Below are positions 50,600 through 58,198 of a DNA stretch of 64,000 nucleotides, piece by piece. The stretch comes from Kitasatospora sp. SUK 42. Lineage in GTDB: Bacteria; Actinomycetota; Actinomycetes; Streptomycetales; Streptomycetaceae. Numbering within the stretch: the first letter of the stretch is position 1; the number at the start of each line of letters is the position of its first letter. The notes under the pieces were generated by a model. The model was not told the DNA's origin. It made no database searches and saw nothing but the letters and a program-made list of their open reading frames with translations. Made by a program: the position numbers and the translations under genes. The stretch lies in the NCBI RefSeq assembly GCF_015776785.2, contig NZ_LFMD02000007.1, forward strand, positions 769,547 through 833,546. Direction: 5' to 3'.

Positions 50600-51229
50600 A
50601 TGCCGCAGCCCGGCTCCGCCACGGTGCGCTCGCGCGTGCGCATCCCGCTGACCTTCCCCGACGGCTACCGCGCCGAGGCGGAGGTCTCCACCTTCCACGG
50701 CCTCGCCGACGGCGCCGAGCACCTGGCGCTCGCCCTCGGCACCGTCCCGGAGGGCGGGACGCCACTGGTACGGCTGCACTCCGAGTGCCTGACCGGCGAC
50801 GTCTTCGGGTCGGACCGCTGCGACTGCGGCCCGCAGCTGCGCGAGTCGGTGGAGCGGATCGGCGAGGCCGGCGGCTACCTGCTCTACCTGCGGCAGGAGG
50901 GCCGGGGCATCGGGCTCTACAACAAGCTCGACGCCTACGCCCTCCAGGACTCCGGAATGGACACGTACGACGCCAACACCGCGCTCGGGCTGCCCGAGGA
51001 CGGCCGGGACTACACCGCGGCCGCCCAGATGCTCGGCACGCTCGGCATCTTCGAGGTCGACCTGTTGAGCAACAACCCGGACAAGGCCGCACAGCTGGCC
51101 GACCTCGGCATCACCGTACGGCGGCGGGTGCCGACCGGCGTGCACCTGTCGGCGAGCAACGTCCGCTACCTCCGGGCGAAGGTGGAGCGGACGGGGCACT
51201 CGATCGAGCTCTCCCGACTGGTGGGCTGA
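50600..51229 (+). CDS. ribA: GTP cyclohydrolase II
   Basis: First committed step of riboflavin synthesis, or of a related deazaflavin/pterin branch. The zinc cysteines are C63, C74 and C76 (SECLTGDVFGSDRCDCGPQL). The GTP-binding and catalytic segment is LRQEGRGIGLYNKLDAYALQ. 209 aa, a stand-alone GCH II without a fused RibB domain. ATG 50600 follows GGAGG. No other rib gene is adjacent, so it may be an auxiliary copy. It is convergent with the c-di-GMP enzyme gene, with palindrome copy 3 between. Confidence 0.93.
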   Translation: MPQPGSATVRSRVRIPLTFPDGYRAEAEVSTFHGLADGAEHLALALGTVPEGGTPLVRLHSECLTGDVFGSDRCDCGPQLRESVERIGEAGGYLLYLRQEGRGIGLYNKLDAYALQDSGMDTYDANTALGLPEDGRDYTAAAQMLGTLGIFEVDLLSNNPDKAAQLADLGITVRRRVPTGVHLSASNVRYLRAKVERTGHSIELSRLVG

Positions 51230-51317
51230 GGGGGCGACAGGGCGACGGGACGGCGGACCGCCGGGTGGCGGGCAACGGGTGGCGGATGACAGCCGGCAGA
51301 TGACAGATGACAGATAT

Positions 51318-51347
51318 CAACTAACAGATCTCGAAATCTGTCAGCTG
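51318..51347. repeat. Dispersed palindrome, copy 3 (degenerate)
   Basis: Arms 51318-51332 and 51333-51347 match over 15 nt with three mismatches, around TCTCGAAA instead of TTTCGAAA. The 5' flank (51284-51315) is a run of GATGACAG and AGATGAC units. It lies between convergent ribA and the GGDEF/EAL gene, 5 bp before the latter's stop. Confidence 0.85.
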
Positions 51348-51351
51348 TTAC

Positions 51352-53469
51352 TCACCGGTCCTCGACCGGGCGCCCCTTCGGCTCCTCGACGATCCGGCGG
51401 GCGATCTCGGACGGCCGCACCGGGCGGCCGAAGTGCCAGCCCTGCGCCCAGTCGCAGCCCATGGTGCGCAGCCGCTCGGCGTCCTTGAGGGTCTCCACGC
51501 CCTCGGCGGTGACGTTCAGCCCGAGCGTGTGCGCCATCGAGACCAGCCCGCTGACGATCCGCCACCCGGTGGCCTCGTCCTTCGCCGGGTCGTGCAGGTC
51601 GCCGACGAAGGAGCCGGCGATCTTCAGCCCGGAGACCGGCAGGTCCCGCAGGTAGGAGAGGTTGGACCACCCGGTACCGAAGTCGTCCACGGCCAGCGAC
51701 ACCCCGAGCTCGACCAGCCCGTGCAGGGTGCGCAGCGCCTCGTCCTCGGGCCCGACCACGGTCGACTCGGTGATCTCCAGTTGCAGCCGGGCCGGGTCCA
51801 GGCCGGTGCTGTCGAGGATCCGGCCGAGGTCGGTGACCAGCGCGGCGCTGCGCGCCTGCCGCACCGCCAGGTTGACGTTCAGCTGCGGCGCGGCGTCGCC
51901 GTACCGCTTGATCCAGTCCGCGGCCTCGCCGCAGGCCTGCTCCAGCACCCAGCGGCCGAGCGGCATGATCAGCCCGGTCTCCTCGGCGGTGGTGACGAAC
52001 TCGTCCGGGCCGAGCACGCCGAGCTGCGGGTGACGCCAGCGCACCAGCGCCTCGACGGCGGACATCCGGCCGTCCGACAGCCTGTAGAGCGGCTGGTAGT
52101 CGATGAAGAACTCGCCGCGGTCCAGGGCGGCCGGCATCCGGACGGACACCGCGTAGCGGCTGACCGAGCGGGCGTTCGCCTTGGGGTCGAACAGCGTCCA
52201 GCGGCCGCGGCCGGCCTCCTTGGCGCGGTACAGCGTCAGGTCCGCGGCCCGTACGGCGGCGCCCGGGGTGGTGGTGGACACCCGCCGCTCCAGCACGCCG
52301 ACGCTGGCACCCACGGCGAGCTTGTGGTCGCCGATCAGCACCGGCCCGGCCAGCGACTTGAGCACCGTCTTCGCGGCGGCCACCGCCTCCTGCTCGCCCC
52401 GGCAGTTCTCCAGCAGGACGACGAACTCGTCGCCGCCGAGCCGGGCGACCAGGTGGCCGAGCGGAGTGAGGGCGGCCTTCAGCCGGGCCGCGACGGCGGA
52501 CAGCAGCTGGTCGCCCATGTCGTGGCCGAGGCTGTCGTTGACCACCTTGAAGCCGTCGAGGTCGACGTAGCAGAGGCCGAAGCGGGCGCCCGGCTCCGGT
52601 TCCTCGAACAGCTTCTCCAGGCGTTCGAAGAAGGCCGCGCGGTTGGGCAGGCCGGTCAGCGGGTCGTGGGTGGCCTGGTGGCGCAGCCGCTCCTGGAGCC
52701 GGTAGCGGTCGGTGACGTCCTCCAGCATCGCCACCTGGTACACCGGGACACCGTCGTCGTCGCGGATCAGCGAGACGGTCAGGTGGGTCCAGACCACCTC
52801 GCCGTCCTGGCGGTAGTACGGCTTGTCGAACTGGAAGTACTCCCGCTTGCCGCTGATCAGCTCCTCGTACGCCTCCCAGACGCCCGGGGTGTCCTCCGGG
52901 TGGACGAGGTCGCCGACCCGGCGGCCGATCATGTCCTCGGGGCCCGCGCCGAACAGCTCCTGCAGGGCCTTGTTGACCGCGAGGATGTTGCCGTCCGTGT
53001 CGCCGATGCCGATGCCGATCGCGGCGCTCTCGAACAGGGCGCGGAACCGGGCCTCGGAGGCGCGCAGCGCGCGCTCGGCCTCCTTGCGGGCGGCGTCGGC
53101 GGCGGTGCGGATCGCCTCCTGCTCGCTCAGCGTGCGCTCGCGCAGGGCGGCGGCCCAGCCGGCGGCGAAGGCGCCGGTCAGGGCGGGGCCCCGGCCGTCG
53201 CCGATCGGCTGCGCCTGGAGCAGTTCGACCGCGCGGGCGAGCAGGAGCGGGTCGGTGAAGTGCGCGTCGACCAGCTCCGCGCCGGCCTGGGAGGCCAGCC
53301 GGGGCTGGAACGGTTCGTCCTGCTGGGCGCGGTGCAGCAGCGCGGCGGTGCGCGAGACCAGTCGGCCGAGCAGGTCGGGGTGGACGGCGATGCCGTGGTC
53401 GGCGGAGAGCAGCCGCGACCAGTCCTCGTGGAACCGCTCGGCGTCACCGGTCACCGGGGTGGTGCTCAT
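51352..53469 (-). CDS. PAS-GGDEF-EAL cyclic-di-GMP enzyme (RmdA-like)
   Basis: A 705-aa soluble protein: N-terminal helical region (1-135), PAS (about 138-258), GGDEF (about 265-430) and EAL (about 440-700). GGDEF (345-349) is intact, so diguanylate cyclase activity is plausible, but the I-site RxxD expected at 336-339 reads PLGH. EAL residues are retained: E473 (EALVRW), N in LNVNLAV, E in LEITES, D595-D596 (DDFGTG), K616 and E in AEGVET. Bifunctionality is therefore possible. Domain order and size resemble Streptomyces RmdA; this is inference, so no symbol is given. ATG 53469. It probably influences development through c-di-GMP. Confidence 0.9.
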   Translation of the reverse strand: MSTTPVTGDAERFHEDWSRLLSADHGIAVHPDLLGRLVSRTAALLHRAQQDEPFQPRLASQAGAELVDAHFTDPLLLARAVELLQAQPIGDGRGPALTGAFAAGWAAALRERTLSEQEAIRTAADAARKEAERALRASEARFRALFESAAIGIGIGDTDGNILAVNKALQELFGAGPEDMIGRRVGDLVHPEDTPGVWEAYEELISGKREYFQFDKPYYRQDGEVVWTHLTVSLIRDDDGVPVYQVAMLEDVTDRYRLQERLRHQATHDPLTGLPNRAAFFERLEKLFEEPEPGARFGLCYVDLDGFKVVNDSLGHDMGDQLLSAVAARLKAALTPLGHLVARLGGDEFVVLLENCRGEQEAVAAAKTVLKSLAGPVLIGDHKLAVGASVGVLERRVSTTTPGAAVRAADLTLYRAKEAGRGRWTLFDPKANARSVSRYAVSVRMPAALDRGEFFIDYQPLYRLSDGRMSAVEALVRWRHPQLGVLGPDEFVTTAEETGLIMPLGRWVLEQACGEAADWIKRYGDAAPQLNVNLAVRQARSAALVTDLGRILDSTGLDPARLQLEITESTVVGPEDEALRTLHGLVELGVSLAVDDFGTGWSNLSYLRDLPVSGLKIAGSFVGDLHDPAKDEATGWRIVSGLVSMAHTLGLNVTAEGVETLKDAERLRTMGCDWAQGWHFGRPVRPSEIARRIVEEPKGRPVEDR

Positions 53470-53598
53470 CCGCCCGCCCCGGTTCTCGGACCGCCGCGCG
53501 TCGTGCCGGCCGCCGTCACCGCCGGGGTGGGTGCGCCGGGCCGGGCGACGGCGGCCGCGCGGGGCGTGCGGCCGTCGGCTGTTCGCCGGTTCGACCGC

Positions 53599-54405
53599 TC
53601 AAGGTCGGAACCCCACGCCCGCCACCCCGGTCATTCGCTCGGGGTGCTCGCCGACCGTACCCGGCTGGTCCGGGCGCCACTGCGGCAGGTAGACCACACC
53701 TGGCTCGACCAGTTCGAAGCCGTCGAACATCGCGGTGATCTGCGCGTGGGTGCGCATGGTCAGCGGGGTCGGGGTCCTCTGGTAGAGCTTCTGGTGGTCC
53801 TCGGCCTGGTCCGGGCGGCCCTCCAGGGAGGCGTGCGAGAGGGCCAGCGCGCTGCCGGCCGGGAGCGCGTCGCGGACGACGCCGATCAGCTTCCGGGGGT
53901 CCTCTTCGTCGCTGACGAAGTGCGCCACGGCCACCAGCAGTACGGCCACCGGTTCGCCCTCGGCCAGCAGTCCGGTCACCTCGGGGCGGGCCATCAGGTC
54001 CTCGACGTCGCGCAGGTCGGCCTGGACGACGGCGCTGTTCGCGTCGTCCTCAAGCAGCAGGCGGCTGTGCGCGACGGCGACCGGGTCGCGGTCCACGTAG
54101 ACGACCTTCGCCTCGGGCCGGATCGCGCGGGCGATCTCGTGCACCGCGCCGAAGGTCGGGATGCCGGAGCCGATGTCCAGGAAGCGGGTGACGCCCCGCT
54201 CGGCGAGGAAGGTCACGGCGCGGCGCATGAAGGCCCGGTTGGAGCGCATGATCTGCGGCAGCTCGGGCCACAGGGCGATCGCCTTGCGGGCCATCTCCCG
54301 GTCGACCTCGAAGTTGTGCGAGCCCCCCAGGTAGTAGTCGTAGACCCGCGCGGCGTTCGGTTTGTCCAGGTCCGTGCCCTCCGGTACCCAGCTCGGTCGC
54401 CGCAT
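53599..54405 (-). CDS. SAM-dependent methyltransferase (DUF574-like)
   Basis: A 268-aa Rossmann-fold methyltransferase-like protein. The SAM loop is FLDIGSGIPTFGAVHE. The N-terminal block NAARVYDYYLGGSHNFEVDR and the segment RSNRAFMRRAV are hallmarks of the large actinomycete DUF574 family, whose substrates are largely unknown. ATG 54405 (MRRPSWVPEG) follows AAGGAG by 9-10 nt. It lies upstream of the c-di-GMP enzyme gene on the same strand with a 129-bp gap. No operon partner indicates its role. Confidence 0.88.
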   Translation of the reverse strand: MRRPSWVPEGTDLDKPNAARVYDYYLGGSHNFEVDREMARKAIALWPELPQIMRSNRAFMRRAVTFLAERGVTRFLDIGSGIPTFGAVHEIARAIRPEAKVVYVDRDPVAVAHSRLLLEDDANSAVVQADLRDVEDLMARPEVTGLLAEGEPVAVLLVAVAHFVSDEEDPRKLIGVVRDALPAGSALALSHASLEGRPDQAEDHQKLYQRTPTPLTMRTHAQITAMFDGFELVEPGVVYLPQWRPDQPGTVGEHPERMTGVAGVGFRP

Positions 54406-54765
54406 GCCTGTGACTCCTTCACTCCGTGTCCGGTGGTGCAGCGCCTCATGAATGCTGCCGTGACTGATGAGACTACAAGCACAGAAGATCCTCCCCCGCA
54501 CCCCGAACAGGTGCAAGCGGAGTGCACGCTTCCCTGTGAACGGAGTTCTTTGCCGGGCGTTTACCCGTCGTTCCGGGGCCGCGGCGGCCGTACGGGGCGG
54601 GGGCGGCGGGGCGGCGGAGGCCGTACGGACCGCGCCGACTCGACGCCGACTCGACGCCGGCTCGACCGGGCCCCGACGCCAACTCGACGCCAACTCGGCA
54701 GCGGCTCGGCGGCGTTCGGGCCCGAGGCCCGACCCACGCGGCGGGCGCCGGGCTAGGGTGGGCGC
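54406..54765. promoter_or_regulatory. Divergent region between the methyltransferase and SRPBCC genes
   Basis: 360 bp without a supported gene. The methyltransferase side is relatively AT-rich (around 54440-54490), as expected for a promoter. The SRPBCC side holds the 11-bp repeat array at 54633-54709. Confidence 0.4.
54633..54709 (+). repeat. 11-bp repeat array, seven registers
   Basis: CGCCGACTCGA at 54633 and 54644, CGCCGGCTCGA at 54655, one degenerate unit, then CGCCAACTCGA (54677), CGCCAACTCGG (54688) and CAGCGGCTCGG (54699). The 11-bp phase is kept throughout. It ends 56 bp before the SRPBCC start. Confidence 0.85.
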
Positions 54766-55296
54766 GTGGACCCCAACCACTACCGATTCCGCGGCGTGTG
54801 GCGGCTCGCGGCACCGGTGACCGCGGTGTACGCGGCGCTGGAGGACGTGCAGAACTATCCGCAGTGGTGGCCGGAGATCCGCGCGGTGCGGCGGACCGGC
54901 GAGGAGTCCGGGGACGTGGTGATCCGCGCGCTGCTGCCGTACCGGCTGGTGGTCGGCCTGGAGACGACGCTGCGCGACCCGGCCGCCGGGGTGCTGGAAG
55001 CGGCGATGCGGGGGGACCTGAACGGGTGGTCGCGGTTCACGGTCACGGCGGACGGGCTGGACGGCGCGGGCAGCCGGGTGCGGTTCGAGGAGGACGCCCG
55101 GCCGGGCAAGCCCCTGCTGCGGCGCCTGGCGCTGCCGCTGCACCCGTTGTTCCGGGCCAACCACGCGGTGATGATGCGACGGGGACGGTGGGGGCTCGCC
55201 GCGTACCTGGCGGGCGGCGGCGGAACGGGCTTCAGCGGAGCGGACTTCGGCGAACGCGCTTCGGCGGACGGACTTCAGGGAACGGGGGACGGATGA
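54766..55296 (+). CDS. SRPBCC-family (polyketide cyclase/START-like) protein
   Basis: A 176-aa START-fold protein with the typical opening YRFRGVWRLAAPVTAVYAALEDVQNYPQWWPEI, the helix-grip N-terminus. Such proteins bind hydrophobic ligands; no catalytic residues can be assigned. The start is GTG 54766 (MDPNHYRFRG). The Gly-rich tail GGGGTGFSGADFGERASADG is low-complexity and looks like an extension reaching into palindrome-associated sequence. The stop overlaps the start of the downstream lyase gene in ATGA, so the two are translationally coupled. Confidence 0.85.
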   Translation: MDPNHYRFRGVWRLAAPVTAVYAALEDVQNYPQWWPEIRAVRRTGEESGDVVIRALLPYRLVVGLETTLRDPAAGVLEAAMRGDLNGWSRFTVTADGLDGAGSRVRFEEDARPGKPLLRRLALPLHPLFRANHAVMMRRGRWGLAAYLAGGGGTGFSGADFGERASADGLQGTGDG

Positions 55297-56591
55297 CGGA
55301 TGACAGCTTTCAGCGAACAGATGACAGCTTTCGAAATCTGTCATCTGTCAGCGGTTCGCCCGCCCCCGGCGCCGCCCCCGCCGCCTCCCCCTCCCCTTCC
55401 CTCGCCCTCTCCCCCGCCTTCGACTTCGACGCCCCCTTCGACCGCGCCGGCACCGGCAGCAGCAAGTGGGCCCGCGCGACCGCCCCCGGGGTGATCCCGA
55501 TGGGCCTGGCGGACATGGACCTGCCCGCTCCACCCGCCGTGGCCGAGGCACTGGAGCGGCGCGCACGCCACCGGGCGTACGGGTACACGGTGTGCGACCC
55601 GGCCGGCCGCACCCTGGTCGCCGACTGGTACCGCGCCCGGCACGGCGTCGAGGTGGATCCCGACTGGGTCCTGCTGCTGCCCTGCGGCCCGCGCACCGCC
55701 CTCCGCGTCCTCCTCGAAACCATCCGGCCCGAGGCCGGCGGCCACCGACCCGACCGCCCGCAGGCACCCGTCCTCTTCCCCACCCCCGAGTGGGGCGGCT
55801 TCGCCCAGCTCTGCCGCGCCGCCCGCCTCGACCACCTTGAGCTGCCGCTGCCCACCGGCCCCGACGGCTACCGCCTCCCCGACGGTCCGCTCCCCCGCCC
55901 CGCCACCGCCGTCCTGCTGAGCAGCCCGCACAACCCCTCCGCCCGGGTATGGCCCGCCGCCGAACTGCACGCCCTCGCCGAACGGGCGGCCGAGGCGGAC
56001 GCACTGCTGGTCTCCGACGAGGTGCACGGCGACCTCACCCACCCCGGGCACGTCCACCCCGTCGCCGCCACCACCGTGGACCCGGCCCTGCGCCACCGCG
56101 TGGTCACCCTGAACTCCGTCGGCAAGACCTTCAACTGCTCCGGGATTCCCAGCAGCTTCGCCCTCGTCCCGGACCCCGGCCTGCGCGCCCGCCTCACCGA
56201 CGCCCTCGCCGGCTACGGCCTCTGGGAGGGCGGCCTGCTGGAGCAGACCGTGCAGCAGGCCGCCCTGCGCGAGGGCGGCCCGTGGCTGGACGCGCTGCTC
56301 GCCCACCTCGCCGCCGCCCGCACCCGGCTCACCGAGCGGCTCGGCGCCGCCGTCCGCTCGGCCCCGCACTCCTCCTACCTGCTCTGGCTGGACGCCGCCG
56401 CCCTCGGGCTGCCGCCCGCGAACGCCCGTCAGGCCCTGCTGGAGCGCTGCGGCCTGGAGTCCTCCGACGGCGCCGACTTCGGCCCCGGCGGCCGGGGCTC
56501 ACTGCGCTTGAACTACGCCCTGCCGGGCCGGGTGCTGGACACCGTCCTGACCCGTCTGGACCGCCTGGACCTGGACCGCCCGCACCCCTGA
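55293..56591 (+). CDS. PatB/MalY-like PLP-dependent C-S lyase (aminotransferase class I/II fold)
   Basis: A fold-type I PLP enzyme of 432 aa related to cystathionine beta-lyases PatB/MalY. FDFDAPFDRAGTGSSKWAR and MGLADMDLPAPPAVAEAL are subgroup signatures. SSPHNPSARVW and SDEVHGDL bind PLP, and the Schiff-base Lys is in NSVGKTFNCSG. The start, ATG 55293, has GGGGGACGG upstream and overlaps the SRPBCC stop; no in-frame ATG follows until deep in the fold. Its first 20 codons therefore read through palindrome copy 4, giving TDDSF twice, a striking coding use of the repeat. Next to egtABCD it is a candidate for the missing ergothioneine C-S lyase step (inference). Confidence 0.85.
   Translation: MTDDSFQRTDDSFRNLSSVSGSPAPGAAPAASPSPSLALSPAFDFDAPFDRAGTGSSKWARATAPGVIPMGLADMDLPAPPAVAEALERRARHRAYGYTVCDPAGRTLVADWYRARHGVEVDPDWVLLLPCGPRTALRVLLETIRPEAGGHRPDRPQAPVLFPTPEWGGFAQLCRAARLDHLELPLPTGPDGYRLPDGPLPRPATAVLLSSPHNPSARVWPAAELHALAERAAEADALLVSDEVHGDLTHPGHVHPVAATTVDPALRHRVVTLNSVGKTFNCSGIPSSFALVPDPGLRARLTDALAGYGLWEGGLLEQTVQQAALREGGPWLDALLAHLAAARTRLTERLGAAVRSAPHSSYLLWLDAAALGLPPANARQALLERCGLESSDGADFGPGGRGSLRLNYALPGRVLDTVLTRLDRLDLDRPHP
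55318..55347. repeat. Dispersed palindrome, copy 4, inside a coding sequence
   Basis: Arms CAGATGACAGCTTTC (55318-55332) and GAAATCTGTCATCTG (55333-55347), one mismatch, no loop. Flanked 5' by GATGACAGCTTTCAGCGAACAG, itself a partial copy. It is translated as codons 9-18 or so of the PatB-like gene, unlike the other three copies, which are intergenic. Confidence 0.9.
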
Positions 56592-56833
56592 GCCCGGCGT
56601 ACGCCCGTACCCGTACCCCCGCCCGCACCCGCGCCGGGAGCACGGACACGCCCCCGAGCACGCCCCGCGCACAACGGCCGCGGCCCCCACCTCCCCCGCT
56701 TCCGACCGTTTTCACCCGATCGCCGCCCCACTGACCTGCAAAAACGAACATTCACGCGATATTTGCGGAGCGCGCCCGCATGCTCCGTAGCAGACTGGGC
56801 AGGGTAGACCGGGCCGCAATCGTGATCCCGAGG
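56592..56833 (+). promoter_or_regulatory. Upstream region of the egt operon
   Basis: 242 bp between the lyase gene and egtA. The part from about 56735 to 56765 is AT-richer (AAAAACGAACATTCACGCGATATTTGC pattern, with ATATTTG at 56758-56764) and is the likely promoter area. A TTGCGG (56763) to TAGCAG (56788) pair has a 19-nt spacer and is only weakly supported. Confidence 0.3.
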
Positions 56834-58198
56834 ATGGTGAGTCCGGTGATACCGACATCCCGTACGACACCGCCCGACCGGCAGAGCGCATCACCGCCCC
56901 CGGAAGGGGCGACCCCGTTGACCGAATCGGGGGCGCACAGCCACGTGTCGGGCGTCTGCTTCAAGATCGGACCCCCCAGGCTGGTGGGTGTCGAGGTCGA
57001 GTGGTTCGTCCACGACGACCGATGTCCTACCCGGCCCGTAAGGCCCCAACTGCTCCACGCCGCGCTGGAGTCGCTGCCCCTCGGCGGTCCCGACGGCACC
57101 TCGCTCCCCTCCGGTTCGCGCCTCACGCTCGAACCCGGCGGACAGGTCGAGCTCAGCTCCCCGCCCGCCACCGGCCTCCTGGCCTGCGTCGACGACACCA
57201 GACGTGATCTGACCGCCCTGCGGGCCGCGTTCGCGGCCCAGGGCCTGCGTCTCACCGGTACCGGGACGGACCCGCTCGCCCGACCCCGACGGATGGTGCT
57301 GGACCACCCCCGCTACCTGGCGATGGAGCACTTCTTCGACTCGGCCGGCCCCTGGGGCCGGATCATGATGACCGGCACCGCGTCGGTGCAGGTGTGCCTG
57401 GACGCCGGCGACGCGGACGGCCCCCAGGCGGTGGAGCGGCGCTGGGAGCTGGTCCACCGGCTGGGCCCGGTGCTGGTCGCCGCCTTCGCCAACTCCCCGC
57501 TGCTGGACGGGAAGCCGACCGGTCACCGGTCCACCCGCCAGACCGTCTGGTCCCGGATGGACCCGACCCGCACCCTCGCCCCCGCCCCGGACCACGGCGA
57601 CCCGCGCGAGGCCTGGGCGCAGTACGTGCTGGATGCCCAACTCCTGTGCGTGCAACGGCCGGAGGGAATGCCGTGGACGGCCCCGCCCGGGCTGACCTTC
57701 CGCGACTGGATTCGCGACGGAGGCGAACGCCCGCCCACCATGGCGGACTTGGACTACCACTGCACCACGCTGTTCCCGCCGGTGCGCCCGCGCGGCCACC
57801 TGGAGCTGCGGATGATCGACGCCCAGCCCGGCGACGGCTGGGTGGTGCCCACCGCCCTGGTCACCACCCTGCTGGACGACCCGGTCGCCGCCGACGCCGC
57901 CTTCGCCGCGCTGGAGCCACTGGAGGCCGCGGACGGTCCTCGCCCGCCCCGCAGCGACGCCTGGCTCCGGGCCGCCACCCTGGCCATGGGCGACCCCGAG
58001 CTGCGCCGCGCCGCCCTCGCCTGTTTCGCCGCCGCCGACGCCGCACTGGGCCGCCTGCCCGGTGCCGAGCGGCTGCGCGCCGTCGTCGCCGAGTACGCCG
58101 AACGCTACCCCGCGCGCGGCCGCTGCCCGGCCGACGACCAGCTGGACGCCCACCGCTCCGGCACCCGACGCACTCCCCCGGAAGAGGCCGCACCATGA
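56834..58198 (+). CDS. egtA: Glutamate-cysteine ligase EgtA
   Basis: Makes gamma-glutamylcysteine for ergothioneine synthesis. A GCS2-type carboxylate-amine ligase of about 454 aa; VGVEVEWFVHD is the N-terminal nucleotide/metal-binding strand, and later blocks are HFFDSAGPWGRIMMTGTASVQV and HLELRMIDAQPGDGW. The start is uncertain: ATG 56834, or GTG at 56837 or 56846. Similarity proper begins about 60 residues in, so the N-terminal region is poorly constrained. It overlaps egtB by ATGA. The order egtA-egtB-egtC-egtD matches the known Streptomyces operon. Confidence 0.9.
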   Translation: MVSPVIPTSRTTPPDRQSASPPPEGATPLTESGAHSHVSGVCFKIGPPRLVGVEVEWFVHDDRCPTRPVRPQLLHAALESLPLGGPDGTSLPSGSRLTLEPGGQVELSSPPATGLLACVDDTRRDLTALRAAFAAQGLRLTGTGTDPLARPRRMVLDHPRYLAMEHFFDSAGPWGRIMMTGTASVQVCLDAGDADGPQAVERRWELVHRLGPVLVAAFANSPLLDGKPTGHRSTRQTVWSRMDPTRTLAPAPDHGDPREAWAQYVLDAQLLCVQRPEGMPWTAPPGLTFRDWIRDGGERPPTMADLDYHCTTLFPPVRPRGHLELRMIDAQPGDGWVVPTALVTTLLDDPVAADAAFAALEPLEAADGPRPPRSDAWLRAATLAMGDPELRRAALACFAAADAALGRLPGAERLRAVVAEYAERYPARGRCPADDQLDAHRSGTRRTPPEEAAP

